Shown here: positions 1-10,414 of the stretch, piece by piece | Position numbering within the stretch: the first letter of the stretch is position 1 | Layout of the letters: every line of letters starts with the position of its first letter | Assembly (NCBI GenBank): GCA_947652605.1 | Contig: OX393581.1 | Coordinates: forward strand, 49,747,924 to 49,811,923 | Reading direction: 5' to 3' | Length of the DNA: 64,000 bases | From: Elmis aenea | Taxonomy: Eukaryota > Arthropoda > Insecta > Coleoptera > Elmidae | Notes under the pieces: generated by a model | Told to the model about the DNA's origin: nothing | The model's input: the letters and a program-made list of their open reading frames with translations, nothing else | The model's database searches: none | Made by a program: the position numbers and the translations under genes

Positions 1-600
1 TGGCAATTTTATAACAAGAAAGATACACAATTTAGCTGCAAATATAAACTCTCTGAAGTATGTGTTGTGAACTTTTAAAACTTTCCGGAGGCTTAAAATT
101 AAGTCGAATTACACAGAGCATTTCGACTTTTTTTTTAACCTCCGGTAAAAATGTTGTAGTTTTTTAATCCCCACAAACTTAACCGATGAATACATTCCGT
201 TTGTTTTTGTATGAAAGTTTTGCCACGCATTGCATTGCAACTGTGATACATTTTTGCGAGGAAATAAAAGTTTTTTTTCCGCATAGCCGCGGCGGGCTGT
301 TGCAATATGAAAGTACGAAACTATGCCCACTACGCTGAGAAATAAACGTGCGCGAACTTTTGAAATCTAAGTTTGTTAGAAACTTGTAAAATTGGTATTC
401 TTCCGGAAGTATCGCTCCATTTAGATTATGATGATTTCTTTCATAGTACTACACACAATCGAATAGTGGGATTTTCCGCTTTTGGGCGTCGCGCATTTTT
501 TGCCATTGTTGATAGGTTCGTTTTTGCTCAAATTCAGGAAAGACGGTTCTAAAAAAAATGTTTTGTAATGGTAAATAAGGAAGATTCTATCTCGGTGAAT
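1..600. other. No gene recognised
   Basis: AT-rich sequence with only short open frames on the minus strand and no domain, inverted repeat or splice-bounded exon that I can support. Confidence 0.5.
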
Positions 601-771
601 TCTCAAAATAATTCTTGTCTTATAAATTTACTTATATCCTTAACAGAACTAGCCTTTGCAGATGATGTGGTGCTATTGGCTAAAAGCGAAAATTTCTTTA
701 TAGCTGCTGATTTTTTTTTGTTTAATAATTTTTTAAAATTAAATTTAAATGTTGGTACATTCTTTGATTGA
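601..771 (+). pseudogene. LINE reverse transcriptase fragment (FADD box)
   Basis: A short plus-strand frame reads LAFADDVVLLAKSE around 640-700, the catalytic FADD box of a non-LTR retrotransposon reverse transcriptase and the residues after it. Nothing else of the enzyme is present: the frame stops at 771 and upstream sequence is not RT-like. A closely similar piece recurs near 42280-42390, where the catalytic residues are damaged. This is a dead fragment, probably from the same LINE family as the 41.4 kb remnant. Confidence 0.65.
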
Positions 772-805
772 TTTCTCTGTCCATCTCTCCATTACAATGT
801 AGTAA

Positions 806-1180
806 TTATAGCTTTTGATTTGTTTCAGATATATCCCATCTAGACATAATTGGTGCCCGACTTCTTCTGCACTCGTGAGTACAGTTTTGGCTCTTACTTA
901 ATTTATTTTCACGTCGTGTTTCATTAATTTTCCGCGTATATTTTTCATCTACCGTTTTCTGTAGATGTTTATTCGTTTCACCTGCTATCGCCATGGCGTC
1001 TGCAAAAATTAGCTCGTTAAATTTACTCTTTTTATTTTCCCTGCATCCAAGTATAAAGGGTCTTATGCGCTCTCTGCATGTCTTCATGGCATCGTTTATT
1101 ACCACTGAGAATAACAATGGGCTTAGTACTCATCCTTATCTTACACCCTCTGTCATTAGGAATTCTGTTGAGGACTCATT
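806..1180 (-). pseudogene. LINE reverse transcriptase fragment, broken
   Basis: Read on the minus strand, the segment gives the RT landmarks in order: a GVR-x-G...VLSPLLFS box (about 1180-1095) with stop codons in place of expected residues, then NDAMKTCRER, then KFNELIFADAMAIAGET (about 1020-970). The catalytic box reads FADA instead of FADD, so the second metal-binding aspartate is lost. Stops and the lost catalytic residue make it inactive. Being on the opposite strand from the FADD fragment at 601-771, it is a separate insertion of a different LINE family. Confidence 0.7.
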
Positions 1181-1689
1181 GTAGCATCTTACGTAATTTC
1201 CACGGTTACAGTAAAAGCGTAAAATCAGTAATTGCCTATAGTTCCGAGCAAGTTTATATTAGAGTAAAGTGCCCTAATATGGAATACTTTTTTGTATTCG
1301 GGAATAATATTCATATTTATTCAACAAAATTTTGCAAAAAAATGTATAAGGAATTTGTAATGAATACGCAACACATTACTCGAATTTTGGTACGATGTTA
1401 CTGTAGATATTTCTTATATAGCTATTTTTTTTAAATGTTACTACTATTCCATATTAAGCTCCCGGGGAACCTAATATGGAATACTAGGGGTTCTTAATAT
1501 GGAATATAGAATTATATAGGAAATATACATTAAAACAGCTGCTCATAGATTAATCTTTTATTTCTTTTTGATTTACATTATTACTTAAAACAAACCAAAA
1601 CTCTGTTATTTATGTAAATTAAATTATAATTCAAGTGTCATTCGAATTTATGTTGATTATTTATTTATTTTTTATAGGTAGGACAATAG

Positions 1690-1795
1690 AATTTTTTTTT
1701 TGTGGGTATTTTGCACATTTTTCGTGTGCCCATTTCTGACACTTTTGACACTGAACCCATATCCCTGTACTAAGTGACCATAATCATATTCATTA
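1690..1795 (-). pseudogene. Cys-rich zinc-finger remnant of a transposase
   Basis: On the minus strand the segment encodes WVQCQKCQKWAHEKCA, a PHD-like C-x2-C...H-x2-C pattern often found at the C-terminus of insect pogo/jerky-type DDE transposases. Residues before it fit only in a neighbouring frame (YNEYDYGHLVQG), so a one-base shift is likely. Only this tail survives. The family assignment is inference from the motif plus the TA target duplication of the surrounding element. Confidence 0.45.
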
Positions 1796-1874
1796 TAAGA
1801 CACCTCTATGTATTCCATATTAGGTATCAATGTGACATTTCAAACATCGTTATATGTAAAACATGAAATGGCCC

Positions 1875-2091
1875 TGTTAAGTCGCAATTTTCTGTTCAGT
1901 TAATTTATTATGTTGAGTACTGTACTTGTCAAAATATGCTATGTAGCAAGCAGCTCAGAGTAGGGCAGTGTGGTGCAGACAGCGTAAGCGTGCACAAGTA
2001 AACGATAAACAACGACGTAGACTATTATTTGCACCCCTCGAATAAATACCAATAGTATTAACAATTGATGTTATTACAAATAGTATTAACA
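1875..2091 (+). repeat. 5' LTR of Bel/Pao element
   Basis: 217 bp, starts TGTTAAGTCG and ends GTATTAACA, so it has the TG...CA termini of LTRs. It contains an AATAAA polyadenylation signal around 2040. It appears identical to 7665-7881. Confidence 0.95.
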
Positions 2092-2093
2092 TT

Positions 2094-2113
2094 TGGTCCT
2101 TCGAGCCGGATTT
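2094..2113 (+). other. Primer binding site, tRNA-Tyr type
   Basis: TGGTCCTTCGAGCCGGATTT begins two bases after the 5' LTR. It is the reverse complement of a 3' end reading ...TCCGGCTCGAAGGACCA, which matches eukaryotic tRNA-Tyr (acceptor strand starting CCTTCGA). This is the expected place for the minus-strand primer. Confidence 0.8.
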
Positions 2114-2358
2114 TGATCCATCTAACATGGATATTTGATAATCTTTTACATTTACGAAAAATAAATTACGAAGCAAGCAGTACAACGTAGTTTGCACGCC
2201 GACTAGCTACAACGAGTCGACCGACCACGTGACCACGTCAAAGCCAAGCCGGCTAGCCAGCCGTTTTCTAATCTCCAAAACGAAACTAAGTAGTATCGTT
2301 GGTACAAGTAAGTCCAATTATTATTCCTTTGTACTTATCCTACCTTACCACTTAAATA

Positions 2359-5300
2359 ATGGCTCTTGAACAAGAATTGAAATCATTACGCGGTAAACGA
2401 GGTTCATTTAAAAGACAACTCACATGTTTTAAAACATTTTTGTCAAAATTAGACAATGAAAATTTGCCACAACGCGAATTTCATAACCTCAAGTTAAGAA
2501 TTAATAAAATAGAACCAATTTTCTATTCATTCAGTGATTTGCAAAATGAATTGGAATTATTAGATGAAAACGAACTCAACAATACAGAACGGGAAGAGTT
2601 TGAAAATGCGTATTTTGAAGTAGTAAGCGAAGCAGAACTAATATTATCAAAATTTAGTATTACAGAAAATAATTCTGAGCATTCAAATGGCTCAATTGTA
2701 CAACCTACTGCTTCTCACATACCACGAATAAAATCCATCAAGTTACCTACGATAAATCTGCCTTCCTTTGATGGTTCATACACAAAGTGGCGTGAATTCT
2801 ATGATTCATTTAATTCATTAATTAATCAAAATGATGAAATTACAAACGTCCAGAAATTTTCATATTTAAAAGCTTCTCTAACTGGAGAACCGTTGAATTT
2901 GATTAGATCATTAGAAACAACGAATGATAATTATTTGATCGCCTGGTCTTTATTGAAAAAACGTTATGATAACAAAAGGCGCATAATTAATAATCATGTC
3001 CAAGCATTACTTGAAATTCCTTCGGTCACTCGGGAATCGCACACCTCATTGCGGTCATTAATAAATGTGGTTCAAAATCATATTCAATGTCTAGAAGCAA
3101 TGGGACAACCAGTTGAACAGTGGGACGCGCTCATTGTTCCCATTATTACGAATAAATTAGATATTCAAACGATAAAAGAATGGGAATCTAAATTGAACAA
3201 CGAAATTGACAACATAAATGTTCCAAAGTTAAATGAATTACTAACATTTCTAGAAAATCGTCAAATTACCTTAGAAACCATAAACCAACGAAAGGGAAAC
3301 CATGATCACACAGTTATTCAGGTAAACAATCGTATTAATAAGTCTTTCGCTACGGTCAATGCGTTATGTATAAATTGCAATGAAAATCATTTCGTACAGA
3401 AGTGTACAGAACTATTAAAATTAGATTTGGACAACAGAGTAAAAAGGGTAAAACAATTAAAGCTTTGTTTAATATGTCTAAGGCAAGGGCATTTTGCTCA
3501 AAATTGTAACTCTACATCTTCCTGTCGGGTATGCCACAGGCGACATCACACTATTTTGCATTCCGGAGAACGTAACTTTACTACGAATGATATTAAAGAA
3601 AAATTTAACGAAAATAAAACTGCTTTAACGGTAACAACGACCGCTAATTGCGCTTCGTCGATCACAGACAATCAAGTATTATTGTCAACGGCTAGAGTTC
3701 AAATTATTGATGTCAATAATGACACACATGAAATAAGAGTTTTGTTAGATTCGGCCTCCCAGTCTAATTTTATCACTGCTCAGGTTTGTGATAAGTTAAA
3801 ATTAAAAAGAATGCCAGTTCATATAAACGTGTCGGGTATTAGTCAAAATGAAACTAAAATTACTCAAAAGGTAACAATTAAATTAAAATCATTATCAAAC
3901 AATTTTATTACAGAGATTACGTGTTTTGTGTTACCACAAATAACACAAGCTTTGCCAACATTCACAATCAACAAAGATTTAATTAACATTCCAAACCATA
4001 TAAAGTTAGCCGATCCAACATTTTATAAGTCACAAGAAATCGATGTTTTAATTGGAGCTGCTTTATTTTATGATTTGTTGTGTGTTGGACAAATTCGAAA
4101 TCCAAATTCACCAACGCTACAAAAAACAAAACTTGGATGGGTGATTTCAGGCCCAGTTTTACAAACGAATCAAATTAATAATCAATTATCGTATTTGTCA
4201 GTCAATAAATTAGAACAACGAGTAGAAGAATTTTGGAAAGTAGATGAATTCGTGTCAAATAAACGTTCTTTAAATACAGAAGAAACCTTTTGCGAAAATT
4301 ATTTTATAGAAACAACATCCCGTTCTCAAGACGGAAAATTTTTAGTTAAAATTCCATTTAAAGAAAACTTATCAGATTTGGGGGATTCGTATCCTATTTC
4401 AGAACGACGTTTTTTCCTCTTAGAAAGTCGGTTAAATAAAAATCCAGAAATTAAGGAGCAATATAGTAGTTTTATGCACGAATATATTGAATTAAATCAT
4501 ATGACCAAAATTAAACCTGATGATGAAAAATCATTTTTTTTGCCACATCATCCAGTATTAAAACCGTCAAGTGAAACAACGAAACTAAGAGTAGTTTTTG
4601 ATGGCTCATGTAAGTTAGATTCGGGTTTATCAATAAATCAAACTCAATGTGTCGGAGCTACTATCCAAGATGACTTGTTTTCAATTGTTGCGAGATTCCG
4701 TATTTATAGTTATGTATTAATAGGAGATATTGCAAAAATGTACCGACAAATTTGGATTCACCCTGATGATAGACGATATCAATGTATTTTATGGCGAGAT
4801 TCACCCGAGGATGAATTGCAATGGTTTGAACTTAATACGGTCACATATGGAACCACTGCCGCTCCTTTTCTCGCAATTAGAGCTTTAACTCAATTAGCAT
4901 TTGATTTTAGTAAACAATTTCCAAAGGAATCGCGTATAATCAAAGAAGATTTTTATGTCGATGACATGTTAACGGGTTCCAATTCAACTGATGAATTAAA
5001 AACGATTAAAACAAATTTAGTTGAAATTCTTAGAACGGCAGGATTTGAGTTGCGAAAATTTACAAGTAACAGTTGTGATATTGTTGATAATGAATCAAAT
5101 CATAAAGGTTTTATCCAACTAGGTGAAACATTTCATAAAACATTAGGGATTTACTGGGATCCAACTACAGACATGCTCTCTTATTCATCAGAACCTTTAG
5201 CCAATCAGTCTAATATTACTAAACGGTCAGTACTTTCTACTACTGCTCAACTATACGACCCGTTAGGCTTGCTGGCCCCAGTAATCATTATTGCAAAGTT

Positions 5301-7509
5301 AATTATTCAAGAACTTTGGCAGTTGCAATTAAATTGGGACGAATCACTACCACTTGACATACAATCAAGATGGTTAAGGTTTAAAGATAAACTGAAACAC
5401 GTTGACAAAATTCGTATTCCGCGAAATGTTCTAATAAATACTGCTGTTCATGTAGAATTGCATGCATTTTGTGATGCATCAGAACGTGCATATGGGACGT
5501 GTATATATCTAAGATCGATAAATTCAACTCAAAAGATTAATTGTAAACTATTGGCCGCAAAATCTAGAGTGGCCCCACTAAAGAAAATTTCATTGCCAAG
5601 ATTAGAATTGTGCGCAGCTGTATTGGCAGCACAATTATCCAATAAGTTTAAAAACATTCTTAAATTAAACATAAGTAAAGAATTCTACTGGTCTGATTCT
5701 CAAATAACGTTATGTTGGTTAAAGGCCCCACCCAGTAAGTGGAAAACTTATGTATCAAATCGAGTTTCAGAAATTCAGTCTTTGACAAATCCAGATGATT
5801 GGAATCATGTTAAGTCAGCCGACAATAGCGCAGATTTGATATCTCGGGGAGTACTTCCAAATCATCTAATTGATAATCAGTTGTGGTGGCAAGGTCCTCA
5901 GTGGCTTCTTAAAAATCAATCTGAATGGCCAGTTTCATCCACATTAACTAATTCCGAAAATTTACCTGAAGAACGGTCTAAGGTACAATCATATACAACA
6001 ACCGAAATCGATTTTTTTCCAATAAAAAATTTCTCGTCATTTACTAAGCTCAAACGGGTAATGGCATGGTGTCTTCGGTTTAAGCTAAATTGTTTCCTTC
6101 CGAAAACTGACAGACAACTTGGTCCATTAACAACACGAGAACTGAATAACGCTTTAATAACACTAGTAAAAATTGTTCAAAATGAATGTTTTTCCAAAGA
6201 CATAAAAATTCTAACTAACGGTAAGCCTTTACATCCCAAAAGCAATCTACTTAGTCTAACACCTTTCTTAGATAATCAACGTATTTTACGAGTAGGAGGA
6301 CGATTGCAATTATCAAATTTTACGTATAATAAAAAACACCCAATATTATTACCAAAACATTATTTTACTAATATTTTGTTTGTAAGCAAACATAAGGAAT
6401 TATTGCATGCGGGTCCAAAACTTTTACTAAGCGTAGTACGCGAAGAGTTCTGGCCAATTGATGGTAAGAACGTAGCTAAAAGAATAGTCAAACAGTGCGT
6501 TAAATGTTTTTCTTACAAGCCTGTCTCTGTTGATCAACTTATGGGTGAACTTCCCAAGGAACGAGTCACTATGAATCCACCATTTCATAGTACAGGACTA
6601 GATTTTGCAGGTCCATTCTTGTTAAAAGATAAGGCAGGCAGAGGTTGTAAGGTAATAAAAGGCTACATATGTTTATTCATTTGTTTTTCTATAAAGGCAA
6701 TACATTTAGAACTACTCACTAGTTTAACCACAGAAGCATTTCTCGCTTCTTTCAGGCGTTTTGTAGCTAGGCGCGGGATGCCATTACATTTATTTAGTGA
6801 TAACGGAACCACCTTTGTTGGTGCACGTAATGAATTATCAAACCTCGAAACGTTTTTTAAAGAAAACTCTAATTCAATTGTGAATGCTCTATCAAACGAC
6901 GGTGTTATTTGGTATCTTATACCACCAAGGTCTCCTCATTTCGGAGGTTTGTGGGAAGCGGGGGTTAAAAACACAAAACATCATTTAAAAAGAGTAATCA
7001 ATAATACTTTATTGACTTATGAAGATTTTAACACAGTAATTATTCAGATTGAGTCAATTCTTAATTCAAGACCATTATGTCCTTTAAATTCCAATCCAAA
7101 CGACCTAGAAGTCCTAACACCAGCTCATTTCCTCATTGGACGTACCTTCACGTCAGCACCAGACCCTTACGTGATGGATATACAAATCAGCCACTTGAAT
7201 CGCTACCAGCAATTGCAGAGAATGGTACAGCATTTTTGGCAGAAATGGTCAAAGGAATATATACATGAGTTACAACAACGACATAAATGGAAACATCCAA
7301 CATCTATCGTCGAAGGCACGATGGTCCTTATGAAAGAAGAAAACTTGCCTCCATCGAAATGGCAGTTAGGAAGGATCATCAAACTTCACCCTGGTCAAGA
7401 CGGCCACACACGTGTAGTGACTGTGAAGTGCAGGAGTGGTGAATTTAAGCGGGCTTTATCTAAAGTGTGTGCTCTTCCATTTCCTGAAAACAGCAAAGAC
7501 ATTAAGTAG
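2359..7509 (+). CDS. Bel/Pao Gag-Pol polyprotein
   Basis: One 1716-residue frame from the first ATG after the primer site. In order: a DUF1759-type Gag region (about 131-290, with LPSFDGSYTKWREFYDSF); zinc knuckles, including a canonical CX2CX4HX4C CLICLRQGHFAQNC (about 372-385) and a third CX2C...H finger; a retroviral-type aspartic protease (DUF1758) with LLDSASQSNF near 461-470; reverse transcriptase from about 740 with catalytic YVDD at 866-869; a Pao A17/RNase H region with HAFCDASERAYG near 1035-1047; an integrase H2C2 zinc domain (about 1345-1385) and a DDE core with D1415, D1481 and E1533; and a C-terminal DUF5641-like domain (about 1615-1710). All key residues I can check are present and there are no stops. 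There is no separate envelope frame. Gag and Pol share one frame, as is usual for Bel/Pao. It would act in cytoplasmic particles and then at nuclear integration. Confidence 0.95.
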   Translation: MALEQELKSLRGKRGSFKRQLTCFKTFLSKLDNENLPQREFHNLKLRINKIEPIFYSFSDLQNELELLDENELNNTEREEFENAYFEVVSEAELILSKFSITENNSEHSNGSIVQPTASHIPRIKSIKLPTINLPSFDGSYTKWREFYDSFNSLINQNDEITNVQKFSYLKASLTGEPLNLIRSLETTNDNYLIAWSLLKKRYDNKRRIINNHVQALLEIPSVTRESHTSLRSLINVVQNHIQCLEAMGQPVEQWDALIVPIITNKLDIQTIKEWESKLNNEIDNINVPKLNELLTFLENRQITLETINQRKGNHDHTVIQVNNRINKSFATVNALCINCNENHFVQKCTELLKLDLDNRVKRVKQLKLCLICLRQGHFAQNCNSTSSCRVCHRRHHTILHSGERNFTTNDIKEKFNENKTALTVTTTANCASSITDNQVLLSTARVQIIDVNNDTHEIRVLLDSASQSNFITAQVCDKLKLKRMPVHINVSGISQNETKITQKVTIKLKSLSNNFITEITCFVLPQITQALPTFTINKDLINIPNHIKLADPTFYKSQEIDVLIGAALFYDLLCVGQIRNPNSPTLQKTKLGWVISGPVLQTNQINNQLSYLSVNKLEQRVEEFWKVDEFVSNKRSLNTEETFCENYFIETTSRSQDGKFLVKIPFKENLSDLGDSYPISERRFFLLESRLNKNPEIKEQYSSFMHEYIELNHMTKIKPDDEKSFFLPHHPVLKPSSETTKLRVVFDGSCKLDSGLSINQTQCVGATIQDDLFSIVARFRIYSYVLIGDIAKMYRQIWIHPDDRRYQCILWRDSPEDELQWFELNTVTYGTTAAPFLAIRALTQLAFDFSKQFPKESRIIKEDFYVDDMLTGSNSTDELKTIKTNLVEILRTAGFELRKFTSNSCDIVDNESNHKGFIQLGETFHKTLGIYWDPTTDMLSYSSEPLANQSNITKRSVLSTTAQLYDPLGLLAPVIIIAKLIIQELWQLQLNWDESLPLDIQSRWLRFKDKLKHVDKIRIPRNVLINTAVHVELHAFCDASERAYGTCIYLRSINSTQKINCKLLAAKSRVAPLKKISLPRLELCAAVLAAQLSNKFKNILKLNISKEFYWSDSQITLCWLKAPPSKWKTYVSNRVSEIQSLTNPDDWNHVKSADNSADLISRGVLPNHLIDNQLWWQGPQWLLKNQSEWPVSSTLTNSENLPEERSKVQSYTTTEIDFFPIKNFSSFTKLKRVMAWCLRFKLNCFLPKTDRQLGPLTTRELNNALITLVKIVQNECFSKDIKILTNGKPLHPKSNLLSLTPFLDNQRILRVGGRLQLSNFTYNKKHPILLPKHYFTNILFVSKHKELLHAGPKLLLSVVREEFWPIDGKNVAKRIVKQCVKCFSYKPVSVDQLMGELPKERVTMNPPFHSTGLDFAGPFLLKDKAGRGCKVIKGYICLFICFSIKAIHLELLTSLTTEAFLASFRRFVARRGMPLHLFSDNGTTFVGARNELSNLETFFKENSNSIVNALSNDGVIWYLIPPRSPHFGGLWEAGVKNTKHHLKRVINNTLLTYEDFNTVIIQIESILNSRPLCPLNSNPNDLEVLTPAHFLIGRTFTSAPDPYVMDIQISHLNRYQQLQRMVQHFWQKWSKEYIHELQQRHKWKHPTSIVEGTMVLMKEENLPPSKWQLGRIIKLHPGQDGHTRVVTVKCRSGEFKRALSKVCALPFPENSKDIK

Positions 7510-7664
7510 CAATTATCAAAGTTGGTTAATATTTACCAAGCATCATGTTCATTTTGTTTTTCTTACTGAAATATGTATGTTTACTTACCTTCATTTTTAT
7601 TTTGTATTGTGTTAAAATACTTACAATTATTGAAACTCCTTACGAGTTGTCAAGGCGGGCGGCA

Positions 7665-7881
7665 TGTTAAGTCGCAATTTTCTGTTCAGTTAATTTATTA
7701 TGTTGAGTACTGTACTTGTCAAAATATGCTATGTAGCAAGCAGCTCAGAGTAGGGCAGTGTGGTGCAGACAGCGTAAGCGTGCACAAGTAAACGATAAAC
7801 AACGACGTAGACTATTATTTGCACCCCTCGAATAAATACCAATAGTATTAACAATTGATGTTATTACAAATAGTATTAACA
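7665..7881 (+). repeat. 3' LTR of Bel/Pao element
   Basis: 217 bp, TGTTAAG...TTAACA, offset exactly 5790 bp from the 5' LTR with no difference that I can see. It follows the stop codon by 155 bp and the purine-rich stretch directly. GGCCC target duplication follows at 7882. Confidence 0.95.
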
Positions 7882-8242
7882 GGCCCCAATCAAAATTTTG
7901 GTCTGTTTCATTGAAATGTAAAGGCTCATGCTAAATAAACATGCAATAAAATATTTTATATCGTTTACCCTAGCTTATAATATTTTGCACTGAGAGATTT
8001 AGCCTAAAAACTCAGTAGCACGCTAGCACGTCAAAAATATATTTGAAACTGTTATGTAATCTAGTGAATATTTTTTAACTATTTTACATTTGATGATCGA
8101 TGTACAAATAGGTACATAATACTTTTCAACAGATATCGCGTATTCATTGTCATTAAACTGATGTATTCCATAATAGGTACCTGTTCCATATTAGGGCACT
8201 TTACTCTATATTTTAACTTTACAATCAACGGCGACACATTTT

Positions 8243-8613
8243 TTCCCTTTTACAATAGGCTTTAAAACTGGATGGAATTTAATGCCTAAAATAAAGACAT
8301 GTTTCATAATTTTATTGAATTGTTGGTACCAAACTTTAATTTCATAACTTGGGATTTCTGTCGTTACAAGGGGGCGGGTTTTCAGTGTAGCCAAGTCGAC
8401 TAGCCTGTTTTACCCTTCAACTTCGATAATAATTCTTTTTTTAAAGTAAATTTTTTATTGGTACTAGCGGTAGTGCCAGCGCTGATTATTATATCTACTG
8501 TTTCTTCATTACCCCGAGATTTTAATTTTTACCCCATTTGGGTATTTGGGTAGACTAAAAGTGCTGCCTCAAAAAAAAAGCAGCCCCTTCCCCGCTCCCT
8601 TGCTACGCCACTG
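8243..8613 (+). mobile_element. hAT-type MITE fragment (3' part)
   Basis: Shares about 370 bp, with small differences, with the right part of the element at 33289-34052: the run from CCCTTTT...TTTAAAACTGGATGG through GGGGCGGG to the terminal CTACGCCACTG. The end (reverse CAGTGGCGTAG) is a typical hAT terminus. The left end is missing, so this copy is truncated next to the TA-flanked element. Confidence 0.7.
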
Positions 8614-10414
8614 CATGGGTATGTGTACTTAAGTAACAATAAAATATCTTGAAGATAAAGTCAGTATTAAAAACGGTTTAGCGAAACGTGTCACACAAAA
8701 CTGTTTATCACTGTTATCTTTTTTTTTAAAGAACAATAACTGATAATGTAATGGTCATGTTTCACCTAAAAAAACGTAAGACATATTTAATTCGACACGC
8801 GACAGTGTAAACAACTCACTCATATCAAAGATAAATTTAGATCAATCAATATTTTAAGCAACGCATACAAATGTAAACCGAAAGATAATTAACTAAAAGC
8901 TACAGAAGGGCTCAGTTTATTTGCAACACGTGAACGGTGAATAATGTAATGGCTCAACTGTAGCCACTGTAAGCCACAAATTCACTTGGTCAGTCAACTC
9001 TGGCATGATCAATCATAATAGTCTGTTTGTTAATTAGCGAGAATGAAGCACGGAATAATTAAAACTGCTTGCAATAAAGAGTTACCTACCGAAAACGCGT
9101 TTTAGTATTTGCGCTAATTAAATGTGATGCGAAATTCATCTTGCACTTTTTGAGAACGCTGAACTGTTGCAGTTTTTAATAATGATTTAGCTTTGCAACG
9201 CAAGCTGATTGTAAGTTCAATTTAATGCAATAAACATCATTTTCTGCGTTCGTCCAGAAAATTAGTTGTTTCCGACAAATTTTTGACTGGAAAATACTGG
9301 TCTAGGCCAGAAAGTAGCTGGTTTGCGTTTTTGACCGTCCGTTTACCAGACCAAGCCATTTAGCTCTATTTCTTGACGCTCCCATTGGTCCCGTGTTGGA
9401 ATTATGATTCCAAAGTTAAAAAGTATTGCTCATACCGTCATTATAATTTTGATTTTATAAATTTTTTATTAAATTTAAAATAGTTAATGAAAAATCTTAA
9501 TTATAAAAGTTTTGATTGTATTATAAACTCGCGTCTCGGATTATTATTTACGGGAAACTACTAAACTACTAAAAGCTGAGTGTCCTGGAACAGAAACCCA
9601 AGCAATTGTATACAATTTTTTTTTATAGTTGTCAACAATAAAAAACGTATGCAAATTAAACATGTAATAATGTACCCAAAGCGGGTTTTACCTCAAATGC
9701 TAGGAAACTAACAGAATTTTGTGACATGATTTTCGCCATATATCAAGATTTTTGCGCAGACTTAGTTCAAGATGTATATGTTTTTTTTTTGATATTTTTT
9801 CGAAACTTTGTTATTCCCAAATCTAATAAAATCTCAGATGTGGAAGAGTCCAATATGTAATTTAATATAAAAGTGCCATTCCGTTGGTAATACCCCAGAA
9901 AATCCTAAACATTTATCCCTATTTACGATTACTTGTGTATGTTTATTGTATATGACAGTGGCGCAATTTATCGACGCGAAGTTCTGTGTATAAATAAATT
10001 CACCGCTGATAAAATCTGTGTCGTAAAAGTCTTGAAATTAGTCCTTGTGCAATCGTAAAAGTGATACGAAATTTTAATTTGGCAAAGAGACAACAAAACT
10101 AATTTCGACAGCTAGGTTGTTACTGTGAAACGAAGTTTAAGACACTTCAAAACTTGCAAACGTGATGGCAAGTTTGTGTAAATACAGCTTACTACGTTTT
10201 CGGGAAATGCTACTAATTAATCGGGGGAAATTCTGCAACAAAACATATTTCGTACATCAACAACCACTTCCAGGTTCACAGATTTTAGCTTAAATTGCTT
10301 GTAATTTAATATGCAAGTTTTACAGAATTTTAAAAATTAATCCAAAAGCAATTTGGAGGTACCAAAACTTCGAATCACTAAACTTAGTTTGTTGTAGTTT
10401 TTTTCTTCAATATA
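8614..10414. other. No gene recognised; one short repeat scrap
   Basis: No coding signal. A segment at about 9255-9350 (ACTGGTCTAGGCCAGAAAG and flanks) resembles part of the dispersed repeat at 57275-57685, so it may be a third, eroded copy of it. The rest is featureless AT-rich sequence. Confidence 0.4.

Larger units (their letters stand above)
1875..7881 (+). mobile_element. Complete Bel/Pao LTR retrotransposon
   Basis: A 6007-bp element with direct LTRs, tRNA-type primer site, a single uninterrupted Gag-Pol frame and a purine-rich stretch (AAGGCGGGCGG) before the 3' LTR. It is flanked by a 5-bp target duplication GGCCC (1870-1874 and 7882-7886). The two LTRs look identical base for base, so insertion was recent. 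It sits inside the TA-flanked element 1262-8206, which must be older. All parts needed for autonomous transposition appear present; activity itself is inference. Confidence 0.95.
1262..8206. mobile_element. TA-flanked DNA element (933 bp net), split by Bel/Pao
   Basis: Terminal inverted repeats of about 23 bp starting GAGTAAAGTGCCCTAATATG lie at 1262-1284 and, reversed, at 8184-8206. Each is flanked by TA (1260-1261 and 8207-8208), the Tc1/mariner/pogo-type target duplication. The inner word CTAATATGGAATAC recurs near both ends (about 1273, 1470, 1490, 1805, 8163), like subterminal transposase-binding repeats. Removing the retrotransposon at 1875-7881 and its duplicated 5 bp leaves about 933 bp, so this is a non-autonomous copy. 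A zinc-finger scrap at 1690-1795 hints at its parent transposase. Confidence 0.75.

Noticed and set aside
7077..7268. Plus-strand frame of 63 codons inside the Bel/Pao polyprotein region
   Set aside because: It overlaps the integrase/DUF5641 part of the real frame in another phase and has no independent signal.
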